Source of the DNA: RBG-16-66-20 sp040752005
Lineage (GTDB): Bacteria; Pseudomonadota; Gammaproteobacteria; Burkholderiales; SG8-39
Direction: 5' to 3'
Assembly: GCA_040752005.1 (NCBI GenBank)
Contig: JBFMFX010000002.1
Span: forward strand, 192,975 to 256,974
Length of the DNA: 64,000 nt
The translations under genes were made by a program, and so were the position numbers. Numbering within the stretch: position 1 is the first letter of the stretch; the number at the start of each line of letters is the position of its first letter. Below the pieces are notes generated by a model that was not told the DNA's origin, searched no databases, and saw only the letters and a list, made by a program, of their open reading frames with translations. Below, piece by piece: positions 26,228 through 34,989 of this stretch.

Positions 26228-26557
26228 TTGACGATCGCAAGAACGCTCTCGGCCATCGCGATGGCTCGCCTCGCCTGCGTCGCCGCGGCGCAGGGCTTTC
26301 CGACGCACCCCGTCAAGCTGATCATGCCGCACGACCCGGGCGGAAACTCCGACACCTTCGGCTTCTCGATCGCGATCTACCCGAGCGCCGGCATGGCGAG
26401 CGCGTGCGCCGCGCTGGAGGCTGCGTACCGCCACCTCGCGGAACAGGGCAGCACGATCGGCTCGCCCGTGCCGGCCTACGACATGCCGCGCCTGCACGAG
26501 CGGGTCGGGCACCCGGAGGTCTGGGGCTTCGAGCGGCGCTTTTCGGAAATCCCGTAG
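26228..26557 (+). pseudogene. Chimeric pseudogene: Bug/TctC receptor 5' end fused to isocitrate-lyase/PEP-mutase family 3' end
   Basis: The 109-codon frame starts at TTG after GAGGAGA. Residues 1-44 are the start of a Bug-type tripartite tricarboxylate receptor: a degenerate signal peptide, then FPTHPVKLIMPHDPGGNSDTF. From about residue 45 the sequence switches to the tail of an isocitrate lyase/PEP mutase family enzyme (GFSIAIYPSAGMASACAALE...ERVGHPEVWGFERRFSEIP). Neither half contains a complete domain or active site, so it is best read as an in-frame deletion fusion of two former genes near base 26357. The stop codon directly abuts the leuC start. It may still be translated as a leader for leuC. 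Confidence 0.75.
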
Positions 26558-27934
26558 ATGGGCCGCACGCTCTTCGAGAAAGTCTGGGACGAGCACGTCG
26601 TCGCCGACCTGGGCGGCGGCATGGCGCTGCTTCACGTGGACCGGCACCTGCTGCACGATCTGGGCGGTTCACAGGCGCTCGCCGAGCTGCGCGCACGGGA
26701 TTTGAAGGTGCGCAATCCCGGGCTCACCTTCGCGACGCCCGATCACGTCGTCGGAACCGCGCCGCGCACCCGCGAGACGCGCGATTGGGCGGTGAAGCTG
26801 GTGGATGCGCTTCGCGCCGAGACCGCGCGCGCGGGCGTGCGCCTTTTCGACCTGGACTCCGGTTCGCAGGGCATCGTGCATGTGATCGCGCCCGAGCTGG
26901 GCCTCGCGCTTCCGGGCACGCTTGTCGTCTGCGGCGACAGCCACACCTGCACCCACGGCGCGCTCGGGGCGATCGGCTTCGGCATCGGCGCGAGCGAGAT
27001 CGTGCACGTCCTCGCGACTCAGTGCATCGTGCAGAAACGGCCGAAGACCCTGCGCGTCACCTTCCAGGGGGCGCCGGCACGCGGGGTGTACGCAAAAGAC
27101 ATGATCCTCGCGCTCATCGGTCGGATCGGGGCGGCGGGCGCGAGCGGCTTCGCGGTCGAATACGCCGGCCCGGCGGTGCGCGCGCTCGACATGGAAGCGC
27201 GCATGACGCTGTGCAACCTCTCGATCGAGCTGGGGGCGAGAATCGGCATGATCGCGCCGGACGAGACCACCTTCGCCTGGCTCGAGGGCCGCCCCTTCGC
27301 GCCGCAGGGCTCGCTGTTCGAGCAGGCGCTCGCGCAGTGGCGCACGCTTGCCGGCGACGCCGATGCGCGCTTCGATCGCGAAGTGGCCCTCGACTGCTCC
27401 GAGCTGTGCCCGCAGATCACCTGGGGCACCAGTCCCGAGGACGTGATCGGCGTGGACGGCACGGTCCCGCAGCCGAGGGACGAGGCAAAGCGCGCCGCGC
27501 TCGAATACATGGGCCTGCGGGCAGGCACGCGCATCGCCGGCACGAAGGTGGATCGCGTCTTCATCGGTTCGTGCACCAATTCGCGGCTCTCCGATCTGCG
27601 CATCGCCGCCGAGGTGGCCAGACGCGGGCGCGTGGCAAGGCACGTCGCGGCATGGGTCGTGCCCGGCTCGATGCGCGTCAAGCGCGCGGCCGAGGCCGAG
27701 GGACTGCACGAGATCTTTCTCGCCGCAGGCTTCGAGTGGCGCGAGCCGGGCTGCTCGATGTGCGTGGGAGCGAACGGCGAGTGGGTCGAGCCCGAGGCGC
27801 GCTGCGTCTCCACGTCCAACCGCAACTTCGTCGGTCGCCAGGGTCCGCGCGCGCGCACGCACCTCGCAAGCCCGGCGACCGCCGCCGCGAGCGCGCTCGC
27901 GGGCGAGATCGCCGACGTGCGCGGGGTGCTCTGA
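26558..27934 (+). CDS. leuC: LeuC-type dehydratase, large subunit (3-isopropylmalate dehydratase family)
   Basis: A 458-residue aconitase-superfamily large subunit that binds a [4Fe-4S] cluster. It has VVCGDSHTCTHGALGAIGFGIGASE near residue 125 and the cluster cysteines in FIGSCTNSRLSDL and EPGCSMCVG. The end SNRNFVGRQGPRARTHLASPATAAASA is typical LeuC. It pairs with LeuD two bases downstream. No other leucine-biosynthesis genes (leuA, leuB) are in the window, whereas an aldolase, an SDR and a lyase remnant are. A role on another 2-alkylmalate, for example methylmalate or dimethylmalate, is therefore as plausible as leucine synthesis. The ATG follows directly on the chimera's stop codon. Confidence 0.92.
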   Translation: MGRTLFEKVWDEHVVADLGGGMALLHVDRHLLHDLGGSQALAELRARDLKVRNPGLTFATPDHVVGTAPRTRETRDWAVKLVDALRAETARAGVRLFDLDSGSQGIVHVIAPELGLALPGTLVVCGDSHTCTHGALGAIGFGIGASEIVHVLATQCIVQKRPKTLRVTFQGAPARGVYAKDMILALIGRIGAAGASGFAVEYAGPAVRALDMEARMTLCNLSIELGARIGMIAPDETTFAWLEGRPFAPQGSLFEQALAQWRTLAGDADARFDREVALDCSELCPQITWGTSPEDVIGVDGTVPQPRDEAKRAALEYMGLRAGTRIAGTKVDRVFIGSCTNSRLSDLRIAAEVARRGRVARHVAAWVVPGSMRVKRAAEAEGLHEIFLAAGFEWREPGCSMCVGANGEWVEPEARCVSTSNRNFVGRQGPRARTHLASPATAAASALAGEIADVRGVL

Positions 27935-27936
27935 GC

Positions 27937-28563
27937 ATGGAGAAGTTCACCCGCCTCGAGGCAGTCGCGGCCTCGATCGCGCAGCCGAACGTGGACACCG
28001 ACGTCATCATCCGCGTCGAGCGCTGCGCGCGCGTGCCGCGCGCGGAGCTGGGCCGCTGGGCGTTCGAGGCGCTGCGCTACCGCGCCGACGGAAGCGAGAA
28101 TCCCGATTTTGTCCTCAACCGCGAGCCATGGCGCCGCGCGCGGATCCTCGTCTGCGGCGAGAACTTCGGCTGCGGCAGTTCCCGCGAGATGGCCGTGTGG
28201 GCGATCGCGGCAATGGGCATCCGCTGCCTCATCGCCCCCTCTTTCGGCGACATCTTCAGCAACAACTGCTTCCAGAACGGTGTGCTCGCGGTGCGGCTCG
28301 ATCGCGCGACGGTGGCACGACTGCATGCCCTCGCGGCCGATCCGGCGACCGCGACGATGACGGTGGATCTCGGGCGCTCGACGATCCGCACCGCGAGCGG
28401 CGAGGAGATCGCGTTCGAGGTGGCACCGCTGGAGCGCCGCGCGCTGCTGGAGGGACTGGACCCGATCGGCCTGACCCTGACGCTGGAGGAGCGCATCGCG
28501 GCATTCGAGGCCCGCGACCGCGCGCGGCGGCCCTGGGTCTACTTTGCCGGGCCGGCTACCTGA
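27937..28563 (+). CDS. leuD: LeuD-type dehydratase, small subunit
   Basis: A 208-residue swivelling subunit of the isopropylmalate dehydratase family. It has PNVDTDVIIRVERC near residue 17, the loop ENFGCGSSREMAVWAIAAMG near 73 and FSNNCFQNGVLAV near 107. It starts two bases after leuC stops, so the two subunits are cotranslated. Isomerisation moves the hydroxyl of a 2-alkylmalate through dehydration. The residue set differs slightly from canonical LeuD (DVIIRVERC rather than DQIIPKQFL), which again hints at a substrate other than isopropylmalate. The last eight bases overlap the convergent hypothetical gene. Confidence 0.92.
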   Translation: MEKFTRLEAVAASIAQPNVDTDVIIRVERCARVPRAELGRWAFEALRYRADGSENPDFVLNREPWRRARILVCGENFGCGSSREMAVWAIAAMGIRCLIAPSFGDIFSNNCFQNGVLAVRLDRATVARLHALAADPATATMTVDLGRSTIRTASGEEIAFEVAPLERRALLEGLDPIGLTLTLEERIAAFEARDRARRPWVYFAGPAT

Positions 28564-29098
28564 CGCGGTAGATCTCGGTGTCGAAGTTGCCGCGCCAGGC
28601 ATCCAGCGTGGCGCGCTTGCTTTTTTCCGGCGCGGTGAGCACCGCGTGCGCGGCACCCTTGTCCCACCGCATCTTGAAGATGCGCCGGTCCTCGCCCCCC
28701 GAGCGCGCGATCACCTCGGTCGCTTCGGCCGCCGCCGCGCCCCAGCCCGAGCGCAGGTGCTTCTTCACGAGCTCGAGGTCCTTCGAGTCGAAGCGCACGC
28801 TGAAAGCCTGCACCGCGCCCGCCTTGAGATAGAAGGTGATGCGTGCCTTCGCGCCGCCGAAGGAGATCCGCGCATCGTCGCAGCGCCGGTCGGCGGCGTC
28901 CGATTTCCACTCCAGCGGCTTGCAGTGCGCGCTCGGGTAGGCGCGCTTGATGTCAGCCTCGGCAGCGCCGAGCGCGACGCCGCCGGCGTCGAACGCCGCC
29001 GCGCCCGCCACCCACCCCAGCACCATCAGGGTCGGACCCCATGTCGCGAAAAACGGGATCGCCCGCCCGATCTCGTACTTGCCGATGTGATGCAGCAT
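28556..29098 (-). CDS. Hypothetical protein, probably membrane-anchored or exported
   Basis: A 180-residue protein without a recognised domain. A hydrophobic stretch (AIPFFATWGPTLMVLGWVAGAAAFDA, about residues 13-38) precedes a soluble region that begins VALGAAEADIKRAYPSAHCKPLEW. The -LGA.E.D.K.AYP- opening resembles small exported betaproteobacterial proteins that sense or bind something across a beta domain. Two cysteines (CKPLEW and RRCDD) could form a disulfide. The ATG at 29098 is preferred over a TTG at 29107. It overlaps leuD's end in the opposite direction. The function is unknown. Confidence 0.6.
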   Translation of the reverse strand: MLHHIGKYEIGRAIPFFATWGPTLMVLGWVAGAAAFDAGGVALGAAEADIKRAYPSAHCKPLEWKSDAADRRCDDARISFGGAKARITFYLKAGAVQAFSVRFDSKDLELVKKHLRSGWGAAAAEATEVIARSGGEDRRIFKMRWDKGAAHAVLTAPEKSKRATLDAWRGNFDTEIYRVR

Positions 29099-29167
29099 CC
29101 GCGGCAAATGCTACCCCAGCCACCGGCCGCCCCGGGGTTAGAATGGGTCGGTCTGAGGAGACACACC

Positions 29168-29470
29168 GTGCCGCAGAGCCCCGCCCGCTTTTTCCTGCCG
29201 GCGCTTCTCGTGGCCGCCTGCGCCGCGCCGGACTGGCAGCGGCCGGGCGCTTCGGCCGACGAGGCGCGCGAGGACTTCGCCGCTTGCCGTGCCGCGGCGC
29301 ACGAGCGCATGGCGCGCGCCGCGCCCGCGGCCGGCCCGCAGGTGCAGCTCGATCCGCGCTTCGGGGCGACCGATCCCTATCGGCCCGCCGAGCGCCGGCT
29401 GGAAGAAGAACGTCAGGTGGACGCCTGCATGCGCGCGAAGGGCTATACCCTCGGGCCCGCGCCGCGCTAG
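29168..29470 (+). CDS. Small putative lipoprotein
   Basis: A 100-residue protein that starts at GTG with GAGGAG eight bases before it. The N-terminus VPQSPARFFLPALLVAACAA carries a lipobox (LVAAC), so the mature protein would be anchored through Cys18 or so. The rest is charged and lacks hydrophobic helices: EAREDFAACRAAAHERMARA and a C-terminal MRAKGYTLGPAPR, with a conserved-looking cysteine pair (AACRAA and DACMRAKG). The CMRAKGY ending is common in small betaproteobacterial outer-membrane lipoproteins. The function is unknown. The stop overlaps the end of the convergent monooxygenase gene by four bases. Confidence 0.7.
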   Translation: MPQSPARFFLPALLVAACAAPDWQRPGASADEAREDFAACRAAAHERMARAAPAAGPQVQLDPRFGATDPYRPAERRLEEERQVDACMRAKGYTLGPAPR

Positions 29471-31857
29471 GCCGTTCCGCCCCCCACGCGCAGCACGTGC
29501 CGCACGCGCGCGGCCGCCTCTTCGAACGCCTCGTCCGGCCTCGGTTCGTGGCTCGCCGGCCGCGCGCGGATGCGCAGCTCTTTCAATTCCTCGCGCTCGC
29601 GGCCGGCGAGCCGGAACGCCTGGTCCTTGCCGGAAAGGTATTGCGGCGGCCAGTACTGGGCGGCGTGCTGGTACCAGGCCGAGGCCTGCAGCGTGAAATA
29701 GGGATTGACGAGATGCGGCCGGGCGAGCGCGACGAGGTCCGCCTTGCCCGCGGCGAGGAGCGTGTTCACCTGATCGGCGGTGGTGATCGCGCCCACGGTC
29801 ATCGTCGCGATCTTCACCTCGTTTCTCACCCAGTCGGAAAACGGCGCCTGGTACATGCGCCCGTACACCGGCTTCTGCCAGGGCACCGTCTGCCCGGTGG
29901 AGCAGTCGATCAGATCGCAGCCCGCCTCCTTCAGCATCCGCGTGAGCGCCATCAGGTCCTCGCCCGAGAGTCCGCCCGGCGCCCAGTCGGTCGCCGAGAT
30001 GCGCACCGACATCGGCTTGTCCTGCGGCCACACCGCTCGGGCAGCGCGAAACACCTCCAGCGGGAAGCGCATGCGGTTCTGGATCGGCCCGCCGTATTCG
30101 TCGCTGCGCCGGTTGGTGAGCGGCGAGATGAAGCTGGCGAGCAGATAGCCGTGCGCCATGTGGATCTCCAGCATGTCGAAGCCCGCCTCGTCGGCGAGCC
30201 TCGCCGAGCGCACGAAGTCGGCGAGCACCTTGTCCATGTCGGCGCGCGTCATCTCGCGCGGCACCTGCGAGATCCCCTCCAGGTACGGAATCGGCGAGGG
30301 GGCGATGAGCGGCCAGTTGCCGGAAGCGAGCGGATGGTCCATTTTCTCCCAGCCGAGCTGCGTCGAGCCCTTGCGCCCGGAGTGGCCGATCTGCAGGCAC
30401 AGCTTCGCCTTCGAGTTCGCGTGGCAGAAGTCCACGATGCGCCGGAAGGCGTCGCGCTGGGTTTCGTTCCACAGTCCGGTGCAGCCGGGCGAGATGCGCC
30501 CTTCGGGCGACACGCAGGTCATCTCGACGACGACCAGCCCCGCGCCGCCGATCGCGCGCGAGCCGAGATGCACGAAATGCCAGTCGGTCGGCACGCCCTC
30601 GACCGCCGAGTACTGATCCATCGGCGACACCACCACCCGGTTCTCCAGCACCATCCCGCGCAGGCGAAACGGCGTGAACATCGGCACCGGCGGGTTTTCC
30701 AGGTCCACGGGAAAGCCGCGCGCCCGCACGCCGGCGGCGTACCAGCGCTGCACCTCCTTGACGAACCCCGGGTCGCGCAGCTCCAGGTTCTCCCAGGTGA
30801 TCTGCTTGGAGCGCGACATCACGCCGAAGGCGAACTGCTCGGGATCCATGCCCCAGTAGCGCTTCATGTTCTCGAACCAGGCGAGCGAGACGTTCGCCGC
30901 GTGCTGCGTCTTCTCGACTTCCTCGCGCCGCGCGGTGTCGTAGCGCGCCAACGCCCGCTCGACGGTGCCTTCGGCCCGGAAGCACTCGTAGAGCGCGATC
31001 GCGTCCTCCATCGCCAGCTTGGTGCCCGAGCCGATCGAGAAATGCGCCGTCGCCTTCGCATCGCCCACGAGCACCGCGTTGCCCATCACCCAGGTGCGGT
31101 TGACGATGGTGGGGAAGTTGCGCCAGATCGAGCGATTGGCGATCAGCTTGTGGCCGGCCAGTTCCTCGGCGAACACGCGCTCCAGCGTCGCGAGCATTTC
31201 ACGCTCGTCCTTGCGATCGAACCCGAAGTTGCGCCAGGTGGCCTCGTCGGTCTCGATCACCCAGGTCGAGCGACCGGCCTCGTACTGGTAGCAGTGCGCG
31301 AGGATGATCCCCTCGGGCGTCTCGCGGAAGAAATACTTGAATGCGTCGAGCGGCCGCGTCGAGCCCAGCCACACGAACTTGTTCGGCCGCAGGTCCACGC
31401 TCGGCTGGAAATGGTCCTTGTGCTGCTCGCGGATTCTGGAGTGGATGCCGTCGGCGACCACGATCAGGTCGGAGTCGGGAAACTCGGCGAGCGAGTTCAC
31501 CTCGTGCTGAAAGACGAGCTTGGCGCCCAGCTCGCTCGCGCGGTCGTGCAGGATGTTGAGCAGCGCCATGCGCGAGCAGCCGCAGAAGCCGTTGCCGGCG
31601 ACGCGCAGCGTGCGGCCCTTGTAGACCACGTCCACGTCGTCCCAGTAGGCGAAGCGGCGCCGGATCATCTCGTAGGACGGCACGTCGTAGGCCTTGAAGG
31701 TGTCCAGCGTCTGATCGGAGAACACCACGCCGAAGCCGAAGGTGTCGTCCGGCCGGTTGCGCTCGTACACCGTGACGTCCCAGCGCGGCCAGGCCTTCTT
31801 CGCGAGCACGGCGAAATACAGCCCTCCCGGCCCGCCGCCGATGACGGTGACTTTCAT
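29467..31857 (-). CDS. Bifunctional aryl-CoA monooxygenase/reductase (2-aminobenzoyl-CoA or salicylyl-CoA 5-hydroxylase type)
   Basis: A 796-residue fusion. Residues 1-about 390 are an FAD monooxygenase (VTVIGGGPGGLYFAVLAKKAWP, WDVTVYERNRPDDTFGFGVVFSDQ, GDAKATAHFSIGSGTKLAMEDAI). Residues about 400-780 are an old-yellow-enzyme FMN barrel (FTPFRLRGMVLENRVVVSPM, IHMAHGYLLASFISPLTNRR, YGGPIQNRMRF). This exact fusion is known from Azoarcus evansii 2-aminobenzoyl-CoA monooxygenase/reductase and from annotated salicylyl-CoA 5-hydroxylases. It hydroxylates the CoA-bound ring at C5 and then reduces it, dearomatising it. It is the last gene of the operon 36287-29467; its ATG overlaps the RidA stop (ATGA). 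The DTFGFGVVFSD motif is diagnostic. Confidence 0.92.
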   Translation of the reverse strand: MKVTVIGGGPGGLYFAVLAKKAWPRWDVTVYERNRPDDTFGFGVVFSDQTLDTFKAYDVPSYEMIRRRFAYWDDVDVVYKGRTLRVAGNGFCGCSRMALLNILHDRASELGAKLVFQHEVNSLAEFPDSDLIVVADGIHSRIREQHKDHFQPSVDLRPNKFVWLGSTRPLDAFKYFFRETPEGIILAHCYQYEAGRSTWVIETDEATWRNFGFDRKDEREMLATLERVFAEELAGHKLIANRSIWRNFPTIVNRTWVMGNAVLVGDAKATAHFSIGSGTKLAMEDAIALYECFRAEGTVERALARYDTARREEVEKTQHAANVSLAWFENMKRYWGMDPEQFAFGVMSRSKQITWENLELRDPGFVKEVQRWYAAGVRARGFPVDLENPPVPMFTPFRLRGMVLENRVVVSPMDQYSAVEGVPTDWHFVHLGSRAIGGAGLVVVEMTCVSPEGRISPGCTGLWNETQRDAFRRIVDFCHANSKAKLCLQIGHSGRKGSTQLGWEKMDHPLASGNWPLIAPSPIPYLEGISQVPREMTRADMDKVLADFVRSARLADEAGFDMLEIHMAHGYLLASFISPLTNRRSDEYGGPIQNRMRFPLEVFRAARAVWPQDKPMSVRISATDWAPGGLSGEDLMALTRMLKEAGCDLIDCSTGQTVPWQKPVYGRMYQAPFSDWVRNEVKIATMTVGAITTADQVNTLLAAGKADLVALARPHLVNPYFTLQASAWYQHAAQYWPPQYLSGKDQAFRLAGREREELKELRIRARPASHEPRPDEAFEEAAARVRHVLRVGGGTA

Positions 31858-32258
31858 GCGACCTCCGGAATCACGGCGGTGGCCTCGATCTCCAGGCGCG
31901 CCTCGGGCTCGACGAGCCCCGAAACCTCGACCACCGACATCGCGGGATAGTGGCGCCCCATCAGCTCGCGGTACGCGGCGCCGACGTCCTTGAGCGAAGC
32001 GAGGTATTCGGCGCGATCGAGCACGTACCAGGTCATGCGCACCAGGTGCTCGGGTCGCCCCCCCGCCTGCGCCAGCACTTCGAGGATGTTGGCGAGCGCC
32101 TGGCGGAACTGCCCGGCGAAGTCGCGCGCCTGCCAGCGCCCCTCGCCCGTCCAGCCCACCTGCCCGGCGATATAGACGGTGGTGCCGCCCTTGACGGCGA
32201 CGCCGTTCGCAAAACCCCGCGGCCTCGCCCAGCCGGGAGGCTGAAGTATGGTCATCAT
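31854..32258 (-). CDS. RidA/YjgF family protein (enamine/imine deaminase-like)
   Basis: A 134-residue RidA-fold protein: GFANGVAVKGGTTVYIAGQVGWTGEG at the start, then QFRQALANILEVLAQAGG, and the C-terminal MGRHYPAMSVVEVSGLVEPEARLEIEATAVIP. The position of the catalytic arginine seen in canonical RidA is taken by glutamate in EPEARLEIEA, or is shifted by one residue, so enamine hydrolase activity needs care. It lies between the CoA ligase and the monooxygenase; both overlaps are ATGA, so it is coupled to the pathway. The monooxygenase product of 2-aminobenzoyl-CoA is an enamine, a natural RidA-type substrate. The ATG at 32258 (ATGATG tandem) is used. Confidence 0.9.
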   Translation of the reverse strand: MMTILQPPGWARPRGFANGVAVKGGTTVYIAGQVGWTGEGRWQARDFAGQFRQALANILEVLAQAGGRPEHLVRMTWYVLDRAEYLASLKDVGAAYRELMGRHYPAMSVVEVSGLVEPEARLEIEATAVIPEVA

Positions 32259-33871
32259 CCCTGCATCCTCAGCTTGAAGCGCTGCAGCTTGCCGGTCTCG
32301 GTGCGCGGCAACGACGCCACGAATTCCACCTTGCGCGGGTACTTGTAGGGCGCGATCGTGCGCTTGACATGCTCCTGCAGCTCCTTCGCCATCGCCTCGC
32401 CCGGCTGCGCCCCCGGCTTGAGCACGACGAACGCCTTCACGATCATGCCGCGGTCCTCGTCGGGCACGCCGACCACGCCGCATTCGGCGACCGCCGGGTG
32501 CGAAAGCAGCGCCCCCTCCACCTCGGGACCTGCGATGTTGTAGCCCGCCGAGATGATCATGTCGTCGGTGCGCGCCTGGTAGAAGAAGTAGCCGTCGGCG
32601 TCCATGACGTACGCGTCGCCGGTGACGTTCCAGCCGTGCTGCACGTAGGTCTTCTGGCGCTCGTCGGCGAGGTAGCGGCAGCCGGTCGGGCCCTTGACCG
32701 CCAGGCGCCCGATGGTGCCCGGCTTGCACGGGCGGCCCTCGTCGTCGAGCACCGTGGCGACGTAGCCGGGCAGCGCGTAGCCGGTCGCGCCGCGCCGGAC
32801 GCGCTCCGGGGTGTGCGAGATGAAGATGTGGATCATCTCGGTCGAGCCGATGCCGTCGATGATCTCGATGCCGCTCGCCTCCTTGAAGAGCTGGCGCGTG
32901 GCATCCGGCAGCGCCTCGCCCGCCGAGACGCACTTGGCGAGCGTCGGGATCTCCCCGCGCCGCCACAGGCCGGCGAGCTGCCGGTACATCGTCGGCGCGG
33001 TGAAAAGCGTCGTCGCCCGGAAGCGCTGGATGGACTCGATGAGCGTCTGCGGCGTGAGCTTCTCGACCAGCGCGACGCTCGCACCGAAACGAAGCGGAAA
33101 CGCAAGCAGACCCCCCAGACCGAAGGTGAAGGCAAGCGGCGGCGTGCCGATGAAGACGTCGTCGCGCGACGGCTTCAGGCAGTGTCGCGGGAACACGTCG
33201 CACATCGCGATCACGTCGCGGTGAAAGTGGATCGTGCCCTTCGGCTTGCCGGTGGTGCCGGAGGTGAAGGCGATCAGCGCCGGGTCGTCGGCCGCGGTGT
33301 CCACGGTCGCAAACTCGTCCGGCTTTCCCCGGCACAGGGCGTCGAGCGAGTCCGGCGCGTCGTCGTACCAGTAGCGCACCTCGCGCAGGGTCGGGCAGGC
33401 CGGAGCCGCGAGCTTCAGTTCCTCCTCGAGGCGCCGGTCGCAGAGCGCGTGGGTAATCTGCGCCTTGTTGATGATTTCGGTGAGTTCGCGGGCGCGCAAG
33501 AGCGGCATCGTGCCGACGCACACCCCGCCCGCCTTGAACACCGCCAGCCAGCAGGCGGCCATCATCGGGTTGTTGGGCCCGCGGATGAGCACGCGGTTGC
33601 CGGGAACGAGCCCCATGTCCTCGGTGAGCACCCGCGCGATGCGGTTCGCCTGCGCCAGAAGCTGCAGGTAGGTGCATTCGCCGTCGGGTGCGCGGATGGC
33701 GATCCTCGCGCCGTCGCCGGCGCGCACGCGCTCATCGAGCAGCACCCCGGCGCAGTTCATGCGCTCGGGGTATTGCAGCTCCGGAAGATCGAAGCGGAAC
33801 TCGGGCCACCACGCCTTCGGCGGGAGGTTGTCGCGCACGAAGGTATCCACATGCGCCGTCCTTGCGCTCAT
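32255..33871 (-). CDS. Benzoate-CoA-ligase-family AMP-forming ligase (likely 2-aminobenzoate-CoA ligase)
   Basis: A 538-residue acyl-adenylate-forming enzyme. It shows the P-loop-like FTSGTTGKPKGTIHFH near residue 180, the adenine/Mg segment GIGSTEMIHIFISH near 325, GDAYVMDADGYFFYQARTDDMI and the C-terminal RTETGKLQRFKLR with the catalytic lysine. The N-terminal AHVDTFVRDNLPPKAWWPEF and ELQYPERMNCAGVLLDE are like 2-aminobenzoate-CoA ligase of the benzoate-CoA ligase group. It would activate the aromatic acid to its CoA thioester, the first pathway step. The ATG overlaps the acyl-CoA dehydrogenase stop by four bases (ATGA). The substrate could be anthranilate or salicylate. Confidence 0.9.
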   Translation of the reverse strand: MSARTAHVDTFVRDNLPPKAWWPEFRFDLPELQYPERMNCAGVLLDERVRAGDGARIAIRAPDGECTYLQLLAQANRIARVLTEDMGLVPGNRVLIRGPNNPMMAACWLAVFKAGGVCVGTMPLLRARELTEIINKAQITHALCDRRLEEELKLAAPACPTLREVRYWYDDAPDSLDALCRGKPDEFATVDTAADDPALIAFTSGTTGKPKGTIHFHRDVIAMCDVFPRHCLKPSRDDVFIGTPPLAFTFGLGGLLAFPLRFGASVALVEKLTPQTLIESIQRFRATTLFTAPTMYRQLAGLWRRGEIPTLAKCVSAGEALPDATRQLFKEASGIEIIDGIGSTEMIHIFISHTPERVRRGATGYALPGYVATVLDDEGRPCKPGTIGRLAVKGPTGCRYLADERQKTYVQHGWNVTGDAYVMDADGYFFYQARTDDMIISAGYNIAGPEVEGALLSHPAVAECGVVGVPDEDRGMIVKAFVVLKPGAQPGEAMAKELQEHVKRTIAPYKYPRKVEFVASLPRTETGKLQRFKLRMQG

Positions 33872-34989
33872 GGCATCGCCTCCTTGAGCAGTTCCCTCGC
33901 GATGATCACCTTTTGCACCTCGCTCGCGCCCTCGTAGATGCGAAGCGCGCGCACCTCGCGGTACAGGCGCTCGACCGGGTGATCGCGCTTGACGCCCAGC
34001 CCGCCCAACAACTGCACCGCGGCGTCCACCACCTGCTGGGCGGTCTCGGTTGCGACGAGCTTCGCCGCCGCCGCCTCGCGCGTGACGCGCTGCTTTTTCA
34101 CGTCGCGCAGCCAGCCGGCGCGGTAGGCGAGCAGCGCCGCCGCCTCGATCCCGGCGGCCATGTCCGCCAGCCTCGCCTGCGTCATCTGCAGGTCGGCAAG
34201 GCGAGCGCCGAACATGCGCCGGCCGCGCGCGCGCGCGAGCGCCTCGTCGAGCGCCCGACGCGCAAAGCCCACCGCGGCGGCCGCGACCGTGGTGCGAAAG
34301 ACATCGAGCGTGCGCATCGCGAGGCGAAAGCCCTCGCCCGTGCGCCCGAGCAGTTCGGCGCGCGCACCGGCGAGCCTCACCGTCGCCATCGGATGCGGAG
34401 CGGTGATCTCGATGCGCTCGGAAGCGTCCACCTCGCCCGCCTCGACGACGAAGGCGGAGATGCCTTCGTCGGCGCGCGCAAAAACGACGTAAAAGTCGGC
34501 GATGCCGCCGTTCGAGATCCAGGTCTTGACGCCGTCGAGCCGCCAGTCGGAGCCGTCGGGCCGGGCGCGAGTCGAGAGCGCGGCGGCATCCGAACCGGCC
34601 TCGGGCTCCGAGAGCGCGAACGCGGCGATCGCCTCGCCGCGCGCGGCGCGCGGCAGCCATCGCGCCTTCTGCGCCTCGCTTCCGGCGAGCGCGATCGGGC
34701 CGGCGCCCAGCCCCTGCATGACGAACGCGAAATCGGCCAGTCCGGCGTGATACGCCAGCACCTCGCGCACGAGCGCGATCGAGCGCACGTCGAAGTCGGT
34801 GCCGCCCGGCACGCACCAGCGCAGGAAACCGGCCGCGCCGAGCGCCTTCACCAGCCGCCGGCAAATGGCGTCGGCATCCCCGCCGTGCGCGTCGCCCAGG
34901 TTGGCACTCGCCCACGCCTCGATGTCGCGCGCCAGCTCGCCGTGGCGCGGCTCGAAGAAGGGCCAGTCGTAGTGGGCGAACCGGTCCAT
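33868..34989 (-). CDS. Acyl-CoA dehydrogenase family protein
   Basis: A 373-residue FAD enzyme. FALSEPEAGSDAAALSTRA near residue 148, WRLDGVKTWISNGG, and the C-terminal QLLGGLGVKRDHPVERLYREVRALRIYEGASEVQKVIIAREL are the family signatures, with the RIYEGASEVQK motif typical of short/medium-chain members. It would oxidise a CoA ester in beta-oxidation-like steps after ring opening. It starts at ATG 34989, directly adjacent to the enoyl-CoA hydratase stop, and its stop overlaps the ligase start. It may act on the alicyclic CoA ester formed by the monooxygenase/reductase. Confidence 0.93.
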   Translation of the reverse strand: MDRFAHYDWPFFEPRHGELARDIEAWASANLGDAHGGDADAICRRLVKALGAAGFLRWCVPGGTDFDVRSIALVREVLAYHAGLADFAFVMQGLGAGPIALAGSEAQKARWLPRAARGEAIAAFALSEPEAGSDAAALSTRARPDGSDWRLDGVKTWISNGGIADFYVVFARADEGISAFVVEAGEVDASERIEITAPHPMATVRLAGARAELLGRTGEGFRLAMRTLDVFRTTVAAAAVGFARRALDEALARARGRRMFGARLADLQMTQARLADMAAGIEAAALLAYRAGWLRDVKKQRVTREAAAAKLVATETAQQVVDAAVQLLGGLGVKRDHPVERLYREVRALRIYEGASEVQKVIIARELLKEAMP

